Positions 57,235 to 64,000 of a DNA stretch of 64,000 nucleotides are shown one piece after another. The stretch lies in contig JAFDKH010000020.1 of NCBI GenBank assembly GCA_019307065.1, positions 44,226-108,225 on the forward strand, given 5' to 3'. The stretch is from Deltaproteobacteria bacterium (GTDB lineage Bacteria; Myxococcota; B64-G9). The notes beneath the pieces are model-generated. The model was not told the origin of the DNA and did not search any database. It saw only the letters and a program-made list of their open reading frames with translations. Position numbers and translations under genes: made by a program. Position 1 is the stretch's first letter, and each line of letters begins with the position of its first letter.

Positions 57235-57906
57235 ATGAACATCCAGGCTGATGATCCTAAAGGTGCGATTCTTCAAAGAGACAAAAAAACCTACGCCATT
57301 GTTCCGCGAATTCCGGTGGGCCTGGTAAGCCCGGACGATCTGGAGAGAATTGCCCAGGTTGCGCGGAAGTACGATATTCCGATTATCAAGATCGTTTCCG
57401 GGCTGAGGTTCGCCCTGGTAGGCATCAAGAAGGCGGACATCGATGCCGTCTGGAAAGATCTCGGCCTGGACGTCGGCAGGGCCAAAACCACCGAGCTCTG
57501 TTTGCACTACGTCCAAGCTTGCCCGGGTACGGCCGTTTGCAAATTCGGCGTCCAGGATTCTCTGGGGCTGGGCCTGCAGCTGGAAAAGATATTTGCGGAA
57601 ATGGAATTTACCGCCAAAGTCAAGATCGGCGTATCTGGCTGCCCGCTTTGCTGCAGCGAGAGCTTTGTCCGCGACATCGGCATGTTTGCCAAGAAAGCCG
57701 GTTGGACACTGATTGTCGGTGGAAGCTCCGCTCGGCGGCCCCGGATTGGCAACGTGCTGGCCGAGAACTTGTCCTCCGAAGAGGTCATCGGTCTGACCCG
57801 CAAAGTCTTAGACTACTACCAGAAAGAGGCCAAGAAAAAGGAACGCATGGCCCGCTTTGTCGACCGGATCGGAATTGACAATCTGAAAGAACTTATTCTC
57901 GCTTGA
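57235..57906 (+). CDS. Small siroheme nitrite/sulfite reductase-type protein
   Basis: VQACPGTAVCKFGVQDS and KIGVSGCPLCCSESFVRDIG 4Fe-4S/siroheme Cys. Confidence 0.8.
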   Translation: MNIQADDPKGAILQRDKKTYAIVPRIPVGLVSPDDLERIAQVARKYDIPIIKIVSGLRFALVGIKKADIDAVWKDLGLDVGRAKTTELCLHYVQACPGTAVCKFGVQDSLGLGLQLEKIFAEMEFTAKVKIGVSGCPLCCSESFVRDIGMFAKKAGWTLIVGGSSARRPRIGNVLAENLSSEEVIGLTRKVLDYYQKEAKKKERMARFVDRIGIDNLKELILA

Positions 57907-57938
57907 TTTAATATTTCAGTTGTTTGAAGGAGGGAAAA

Positions 57939-58412
57939 ATGAGTGAAACAGATATCGCTAAAGTCTTGAAGAAGATCCCTTACCCGGTCTCGGTAGTTAC
58001 CGTGGGAACAGGTGGTGCGGAAAACGGGCTGACTATTTCCTGGCTGAGCCAGGTCTCGTTCGATCCGCCCTTGATAATGTTCGCGATCGACAAAAACCAT
58101 TACAGCAATCTTCCACTGGGCTCACAGAGCTTCGTGGTGAACTTGCTAAAGGATGACCAGAGTCACATTGCCGGTCATTTTGCCGGTCAGAGCATGGAGG
58201 GTGAAAACAAGATCGACAAGTTCCCTACCCGCGAAGCCGGTAGCGGCAGCCTGATTCTTACCGAAGCCCTGGCTTTTCTCGACTGCGAAGTTGAAAAAAC
58301 CATCGAGGCGGGAGGCCACACGTTGGTTATCGGTAAGATCATCGATGCCGGGGTGCTCAACGACGGTCAACCACTGACTAGCGCTTCCGGCATGCGTTAT
58401 CAGAAGAGCTAG
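57939..58412 (+). CDS. Flavin reductase-like FMN-binding protein
   Basis: YPVSVVTVGTGGAENGLTISWLSQVSFDPPLIMFAI. Confidence 0.85.
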   Translation: MSETDIAKVLKKIPYPVSVVTVGTGGAENGLTISWLSQVSFDPPLIMFAIDKNHYSNLPLGSQSFVVNLLKDDQSHIAGHFAGQSMEGENKIDKFPTREAGSGSLILTEALAFLDCEVEKTIEAGGHTLVIGKIIDAGVLNDGQPLTSASGMRYQKS

Positions 58413-58423
58413 CGGAGGAAGAT

Positions 58424-59608
58424 GTGAACCCTAGAAAAATAACGGACAAGATTCACTGGTTGGGGGCAATTGATTGGGACCGCCGATTGTTCGATTCATT
58501 GATCCCGCTGCCCGACGGCACGAGTTACAACGCTTACTTGATAGAGGGCGAGGACAAGACAGTCCTGATCGATAGCGTTGATCCCGCGATGAAACACATC
58601 TTGCTTACTCAACTCGAGAAAGTCTCCAAGATCGACTACGTCATCTCGCAGCATGCCGAGCAAGACCATTCCGGGACGATCCCGGCCGTCTTGGAGAAGT
58701 ACCCCCAGGCGCAGGTCATTGTTTCCGACAAAGCTAAAAACATGCTCCTAGACCTGCTGACTATCTCTGAGGATTGCCTCAAGGTAGTCAAGGACGGTGA
58801 AACTCTCTCTCTGGGCGGCAAGACCCTGGAATTCATCTACACTCCCTGGGTGCACTGGCCCGAGACCATGACGACCTATCTTAGAGAGGACAAGATTCTC
58901 TTCAGCTGCGATTTCTTCGGTTCCCACATCGCAACCAGCGATCTGTTCGTTCGCGACGAAGGTCGCGTGTTTGAAGCTGCCAAGCGCTACTTCGCCGAGA
59001 TCATGCTGCCCTTCCGCAAGATTATCGCCAAGAACCTCGAGAAACTCTCAGCCTACGAGATCTCGATGATCGCCCCGAGCCACGGCCAGATCTACGACCG
59101 GCCGGCATTCATCCTGGATGCCTACCGCGACTGGGTTCTCGGTGAACCCAAGAACCTGGTAGTCCTGCCGTATGTGTCAATGCACGCAAGTACCAAAAAG
59201 ATGGTCGACTACCTGACAAATGCCTTGATCGAGTTGGGGGTCGCTGTCGAACTGTACGACTTGACGGTGACCGACATCGGCAAATTGGCAATCAGCCTGA
59301 TTGACGCCGGCACGCTTGTAATCGGCACCCCGACGGTCTTGGCCGGCCCGCACCCGGCTGCCGCCTATGCAGCCTTTTTAGCCAACGCGCTGCGGCCCAA
59401 GGCCAAGTTTCTTTCGATCATCGGCTCATATGGCTGGGGCGGCAAGACTGTCGAGACCCTGGCCGGTATGATCCCCAATCTCAAGGTCGAAGTGCTCGAG
59501 CCTGTCTTGTGCAAAGGTGTACCAGGCAACGAAGCCCTGCAACGTCTCGACAGCCTGGCAAAAGCCATCGCGGCCAAGCACAAGGAAAACGACTTTCAAA
59601 ATCGCTGA
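58424..59608 (+). CDS. FprA-type A flavoprotein (rubredoxin:oxygen oxidoreductase)
   Basis: QHAEQDHSG diiron beta-lactamase motif; APSHGQIYD; C-terminal flavodoxin domain. Confidence 0.92.
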   Translation: MNPRKITDKIHWLGAIDWDRRLFDSLIPLPDGTSYNAYLIEGEDKTVLIDSVDPAMKHILLTQLEKVSKIDYVISQHAEQDHSGTIPAVLEKYPQAQVIVSDKAKNMLLDLLTISEDCLKVVKDGETLSLGGKTLEFIYTPWVHWPETMTTYLREDKILFSCDFFGSHIATSDLFVRDEGRVFEAAKRYFAEIMLPFRKIIAKNLEKLSAYEISMIAPSHGQIYDRPAFILDAYRDWVLGEPKNLVVLPYVSMHASTKKMVDYLTNALIELGVAVELYDLTVTDIGKLAISLIDAGTLVIGTPTVLAGPHPAAAYAAFLANALRPKAKFLSIIGSYGWGGKTVETLAGMIPNLKVEVLEPVLCKGVPGNEALQRLDSLAKAIAAKHKENDFQNR

Positions 59609-59647
59609 AGTTAGAGACGTTAAATAGTTCCCCCAAAAAAAAGCCGT

Positions 59648-60913
59648 TCAAAAGGCCGAAAAAGCGGCCGCCAGGCTCAGGACGGTTGCATCAGCATTTC
59701 TCTTGCCAATCAATTGAAGACCTACCGGCAAACCGTCGACTGATCCCATGGGAACCGATATCGCCGGTTGACCGGTCAGATTGAACGGACAGGTGAAGAC
59801 CAAATATGTGTGCGGGTTAGGCGAGCCAATCGGGCGAGCGGGGTGCGCGGTGGTCGGGCTGACGAGTAGATCCACATCCCGGGCGGCCTGATCGATCTCG
59901 GCCGCCAGGGCTTTACCTGCCTCGATGGCTTTTTTGTATTTGCGTGGATCCATATCGAGGCCGCGCTGAAGATCGGCCCGGATCTCCCGGCTGAAATCTT
60001 GGGGTCGCTTCTGCAACTGGATTTTATGGTACCCGGCAGCCTCGGGAGCGTAGATGTTCGCAAGCAGGCCAAGCCCCTTAGCAAGCCCGGGAATCTTGAC
60101 CGGCTCGAGCTTACAATTCATTTTCTCCAACACTTGCAGGGCATCTGCGAAGATGTCGCTTACTGGCGGGTCAGGATCGAGGCCGAACCCGTCCAGCACT
60201 CCGATTTTCAGGCCGCTCGGGTTCTGACCAGCGGCAGTAAGGAAATCTTCACTCGGCTTTCCAACCATGACTGAAAGCACTTTGGCTGCCTGCGCAACCG
60301 TTTGAGCCAGGGGACCGACATGATCAAGGCTGGTCGAAAGAGGAACTACACCTTTTAGCGAAACCAAACCTTGGCTGGGCTTGAACCCGACTACTCCGCA
60401 CAGCGAGGCAGGTATCCGCACGGATCCTCCGGTGTCGGTTCCCAGCGCAAACGGCACGCAGCCGGTGGCCACGGCAACCGCTGAACCACCACTCGAGCCA
60501 CCCGGGTGATATCCGGCCCGATGCGGATTGACGACCGGGCCGAAATGCTGATTTTCAGAAGTGACTCCATCAGCCAACTCATGCATGTTGGTGCGACCGA
60601 CAATGATGGCACCGGCTTGCTTCAGTTTTTGCACTACCTCGGCATCACGATCGGGTTTACGATCGAGGTAAGCGGCACAGCCGGCCGAACAGGGCAAACC
60701 CTGTTGATCGATATTGTCTTTGAGAGCTAGTGGCAACCCCTGCAATAGCCCCGGCTGTTGACCTGCTTGCGCAGCACTATCCGCCCTGTCAGCCTGCTCA
60801 AGGGCAGTCTCCCGATGTACCGCCACAAAGGCATTCAACGATTTATACTGCTCGATCATATCGAGCGTCTTGACGATTCTGTTGCTGACGGTATGTTCAC
60901 CGATCTTAGCCAT
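59648..60913 (-). CDS. Amidase signature protein (GatA-like)
   Basis: GGSSGGSAVAVATGCVPFALGTDTGGSVRIPASLCGVVGFKPS. Confidence 0.92.
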   Translation of the reverse strand: MAKIGEHTVSNRIVKTLDMIEQYKSLNAFVAVHRETALEQADRADSAAQAGQQPGLLQGLPLALKDNIDQQGLPCSAGCAAYLDRKPDRDAEVVQKLKQAGAIIVGRTNMHELADGVTSENQHFGPVVNPHRAGYHPGGSSGGSAVAVATGCVPFALGTDTGGSVRIPASLCGVVGFKPSQGLVSLKGVVPLSTSLDHVGPLAQTVAQAAKVLSVMVGKPSEDFLTAAGQNPSGLKIGVLDGFGLDPDPPVSDIFADALQVLEKMNCKLEPVKIPGLAKGLGLLANIYAPEAAGYHKIQLQKRPQDFSREIRADLQRGLDMDPRKYKKAIEAGKALAAEIDQAARDVDLLVSPTTAHPARPIGSPNPHTYLVFTCPFNLTGQPAISVPMGSVDGLPVGLQLIGKRNADATVLSLAAAFSAF

Positions 60914-61006
60914 GCTGCGATTGTATCTCGACGAAATTACCGGGGCAATTGCTTTTTGTATTCAGGCTCGTATACAATTCTGGCTCTTTGCCAAAGGAGG
61001 CCGAAA

Positions 61007-61864
61007 ATGAGTCTGCCCAAGCTCGAATACTGTCAGGCCCGCACTATCGAAGAAGCCCTCAATATGTGGGCAGAAAAGACTGCGGCCCGCTATATTGCCG
61101 GCGGGACCGATCTATTGCCTCAATTACGGGCTGGAAGTCGTGCTCCGCTGAGGGTTGTCGATCTCAAGTATATTGAGAACCTTGCAAAGATTCGTCAAGT
61201 TGAAGACGGCTCAGTGTCGATCGGGGCCGCAGCCTCGGTTGCCCAAGTCGCAGCCGATGCTTCAGTTCGTCAGCACTACCCTATCCTGGTCGACTGTTGC
61301 CTGTCCCTGGGATCTTATCCTTTGCGTAATCGGGCTACGGTTGTCGGCAATATTTGTAACGCTTCGCCTTGTGCAGACACCTCGGCCGCCCTGTTGGCCT
61401 TAGAAGCCGTCGTTGTGACGGCCGGCCCGAAAGCCAAGCGCCGGATCCCGATTGGTGATTTCTTCAAGGGCCCGGGCGAATCCTGCCTCCAGGCCGGAGA
61501 ACTGGTTGTCGAAATTATCCTGCCCAAAGCAACGTCCGGAGGCCGCGGGCATTACGGACGAATCGCCCGGCGCAAGTCGGTCGATATTTCGACTGTGGCT
61601 GTTTTGGTAAGCGTGCTGCCAAAAGGCCAGCCGCGACACCGGCTGTCGCTCCTTTCAGTAGCTCCGACTCCCCTGCGGGTTTTTGAAGCCGAGGCAGTCC
61701 TGGATGAACGTGGCCCCGAAGGTGCATCTCAAGCTGCCGAGATTGCCCGGGCCAGCTGTACTCCAATCAACGATGTACGCGGTTCAGCCGAATACCGGTG
61801 GGATATGGTAGGCGTACTGACCGAGCGGGGTGTTATGACTTTAGCTGAATCGATTGGCAGGTGA
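61007..61864 (+). CDS. Xanthine dehydrogenase-family FAD-binding subunit
   Basis: ARYIAGGTDLLPQLRAG; LRNRATVVGNICNASPCADT; ATG at 61007 after AAAGGAGG. Confidence 0.92.
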   Translation: MSLPKLEYCQARTIEEALNMWAEKTAARYIAGGTDLLPQLRAGSRAPLRVVDLKYIENLAKIRQVEDGSVSIGAAASVAQVAADASVRQHYPILVDCCLSLGSYPLRNRATVVGNICNASPCADTSAALLALEAVVVTAGPKAKRRIPIGDFFKGPGESCLQAGELVVEIILPKATSGGRGHYGRIARRKSVDISTVAVLVSVLPKGQPRHRLSLLSVAPTPLRVFEAEAVLDERGPEGASQAAEIARASCTPINDVRGSAEYRWDMVGVLTERGVMTLAESIGR

Positions 61865-61867
61865 GCA

Positions 61868-62350
61868 ATGCAAAAAACTATAACTGTTACGGTTAACGAA
61901 ATCAAAGAAACCCACCGGGTTCAAAGCAATCAGACGTTGCTTAGTTTCTTGCGCGAAACTCTCGATCTGACCGGCGCCAAGGAGGGCTGCAATGAGGGCG
62001 AGTGCGGCGCTTGTGTTGTTCTGCTCGACGGCAAGGCAATCAACAGCTGTATGACCCTGGCCGTTGAGGTAGACGGACACGAAGTCACCACAATCGAAGG
62101 CATTGGTAACCCAGACAGCCCACATCCACTTCAGCAAGCATTTCTTAAAAACCAGGCTATCCAATGCGGCTTTTGCACACCGGGGACAATCCTGACCGCC
62201 CTGTGCCTACTGGCCGAAAATCCCAACCCCACCGAACAAGATGTTCGTGAGGCTCTGGCCGGCAACTTGTGTCGCTGTACCGGCTATCGGCAAATCATCG
62301 ATTCCGTCTTAGAGGCTGCCTCAATTTTACAAAAGGGGGTCGCCCGATGA
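61868..62350 (+). CDS. Xanthine dehydrogenase-family 2Fe-2S subunit
   Basis: CNEGECGACVVLLDGKAINSC; CGFCTPG; CRCTGY. Confidence 0.95.
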   Translation: MQKTITVTVNEIKETHRVQSNQTLLSFLRETLDLTGAKEGCNEGECGACVVLLDGKAINSCMTLAVEVDGHEVTTIEGIGNPDSPHPLQQAFLKNQAIQCGFCTPGTILTALCLLAENPNPTEQDVREALAGNLCRCTGYRQIIDSVLEAASILQKGVAR

Positions 62351-64000
62351 AAAATGACCGCTCAACCGAACGACAGTTAGCAACCCGCGATGAATTTAAG
62401 GACAAGCAAACCGATCTTAAAGCCGTCGGCCATGATGTTCCCCGAGTTGAAGGCCTGCCGAAAGTCACCGGGGCAGCCAAATATACTGGTGATTACAAAT
62501 TTCCGCGGATGCTTTATGCCAAAGTAGTCCGCTCGCCTCTGCCCCACGCCCGGGTGGCAAGTGTAAATCTCGAAAAGGCAGCTTGCGTACCCGGAGTACG
62601 GGCCGTGGCCAGTGGACGCGACTTCCCTTTTCATGTCGGAATTTATCTGAAAGACCAGACTGTTTTCGCGACCGATCGTGTCCGTTACGTTGGTGATCCG
62701 GTTGCGGCGGTCGCGGCCGAGACGCCCGAGGCGGCTCAAGAGGCAGCCGAATTGGTCGAGATCGATTACGAACCTCTCGATCCAATCTTCGATGCAACCC
62801 AGGGAGCCGAGCCTGGCGCTCCCCTGGTGCACCCCGACCTGGGAAACTACGAATGCGTGCCCTGGATAACTCCGAAAGCTCGCACCAATATCTGCAACCA
62901 TCTCAAGATTCGCAAAGGTGACTACCATCAGGCCCTGAAATCTTGCGCCCATGTTGTCGAGAATACTTTCGAGGTCCCCCAGGTACAGCACGTGCCCATG
63001 GAACCGCATATCTCTATCGCCCGGGTTGACCTGTCCGGCAAGGTCGAAGTCCATACTTCGGCCCAAAGCCCGTTCACTGTCCGGCACCTGTTGTGCTCTT
63101 GTTTCAATCTCTCGCATGGCGATGTGCGCGTAATAGTACCGACAGTCGGCGGCGGTTTCGGAGGCAAGGCCGGCATTAATCTCGAACCAATCGCAGTCGC
63201 TTTAGCAAAACAAGCTCCAGGACGCTGGGTTAAAGTGGACGTTGACCGGGCCGAAGAATTCTACGCCGTGGTAGTCCGCCAGGGCCTGACAGCCACGCTG
63301 GTCACCGGAGTGGACAAAGCCGGCAAGGTTCAGGCCCAGAAGATGCACTATCTCTGGAACTGCGGTGCCTATGGCGGCTACGGCGTCAATGTAGTCCGTG
63401 CGGCCGGTTACACTTGCGGTGGGGCCTATGAATTTCCAAATGTCTGGGGTGATAGTATCGGCGTATATACTAACCGCCCAATCGGCAGCGCCTATCGCGG
63501 CTTTGGCATGCAGGAAATCCACTGGGCCCTCGAACGCCAGATGGATATGGTCGCTGAGAAGATCGGCATGGACCCGATCGAGTTTCGACTGAAGAATTGC
63601 CTGGGACCGGGTAAGGCGACGGTGACCGGTCAGATACTGAATGAATTCTCCGGCCGGGTGGACAAGTGCATTAAAAAAGTTGCCGAGCGCCTGGGTCCAA
63701 GACCAGAAAAAACGGATCTGTGCCAGGGCCGCGGAGTTGCCTGCGCGGTCAAAGCTCCGGCCATGCCCAACGACGCAGCTTCTTCGGTCGTGTTGAAGTT
63801 CTGTGAGGACGCCACTCTCGAGGTACTCATCTCCGGGATCGACATTGGCCAGGGCCTGATGACTGTCTCGGCCCAGTTCGCCGCCGAAGCCCTCAATCTC
63901 CCGGTCGATTCCATCAGGGTGCGCGGAAATCCCGACACCGATCTGTCGCCCTATGACTGGCAGACGGTTGCCTCGCGTCAAACCTGGGCCACCGGGAATG
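62347..64000 (+). CDS. Xanthine dehydrogenase-family molybdenum-binding subunit, truncated by the window edge
   Basis: Open frame to the window end, not in the ORF track; VEGLPKVTGAAKYTGDY, VGGGFGGKAG, AYRGFGMQE; ATGA overlap with the previous stop. Confidence 0.93.
   Translation, partial: MKNDRSTERQLATRDEFKDKQTDLKAVGHDVPRVEGLPKVTGAAKYTGDYKFPRMLYAKVVRSPLPHARVASVNLEKAACVPGVRAVASGRDFPFHVGIYLKDQTVFATDRVRYVGDPVAAVAAETPEAAQEAAELVEIDYEPLDPIFDATQGAEPGAPLVHPDLGNYECVPWITPKARTNICNHLKIRKGDYHQALKSCAHVVENTFEVPQVQHVPMEPHISIARVDLSGKVEVHTSAQSPFTVRHLLCSCFNLSHGDVRVIVPTVGGGFGGKAGINLEPIAVALAKQAPGRWVKVDVDRAEEFYAVVVRQGLTATLVTGVDKAGKVQAQKMHYLWNCGAYGGYGVNVVRAAGYTCGGAYEFPNVWGDSIGVYTNRPIGSAYRGFGMQEIHWALERQMDMVAEKIGMDPIEFRLKNCLGPGKATVTGQILNEFSGRVDKCIKKVAERLGPRPEKTDLCQGRGVACAVKAPAMPNDAASSVVLKFCEDATLEVLISGIDIGQGLMTVSAQFAAEALNLPVDSIRVRGNPDTDLSPYDWQTVASRQTWATGN

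Noticed and set aside
1-64000. CRISPR arrays, tRNA/rRNA genes, transposases, phage or toxin-antitoxin islands
   Set aside because: Looked for regular direct repeats, tRNA-like cloverleaf ends and transposase/integrase motifs; none seen by eye (a tRNAscan/minced run would be decisive)

Overview
A gene-dense 64-kb stretch of bacterial chromosome from an anaerobic, multiheme-cytochrome-rich, selenium-using bacterium. Gene content looks deltaproteobacteria- or sulfate-reducer-like, but no taxon is assigned. I found no rRNA, tRNA, CRISPR array or transposase. Main modules: (i) a Rieske / cytochrome b / octaheme HAO-like operon with its own Rrf2 regulator (13.9-18.0 kb); (ii) an ArsR-linked octaheme tetrathionate-reductase-like / heptaheme c / cytochrome b / YeeE-YedE / rhodanese sulfur module (22.8-29.1 kb), whose octaheme gene is split by one in-frame TAG; (iii) an ArsS (arsenosugar radical SAM) operon whose ArsS looks like a UGA-selenocysteine protein (34.1-39.2 kb); (iv) a large O2/peroxide-defence region with eight ferritin-like or rubrerythrin-like proteins, desulfoferrodoxin, rubredoxin, FprA, glutaredoxin and CcdA/ResB/CcsA cytochrome c maturation (40-60 kb). 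The most interesting signal is a shared regulatory grammar. Six sigma54 (-24/-12) promoters between 34 and 56 kb each have TGTCTCA/TGAGACA elements 55-86 bp upstream. A cluster of the same elements lies in front of a sigma54 activator with an intact ArsC-type LMW-phosphatase domain fused to PAS-AAA+-Fis (51426-53267). I read this as a candidate undescribed arsenic/redox sigma54 regulon. Other notable items: a vWA lipoprotein gene inserted at the convergent rbr/pgl 3' ends and bounded by an exact 39-bp direct repeat; a catalytically dead caspase-like protein; an archaeal-type asparagine synthetase paralogue; and a remnant start of a 2-oxoacid oxidoreductase gene. All family names come from reading translated motifs, not from database searches.
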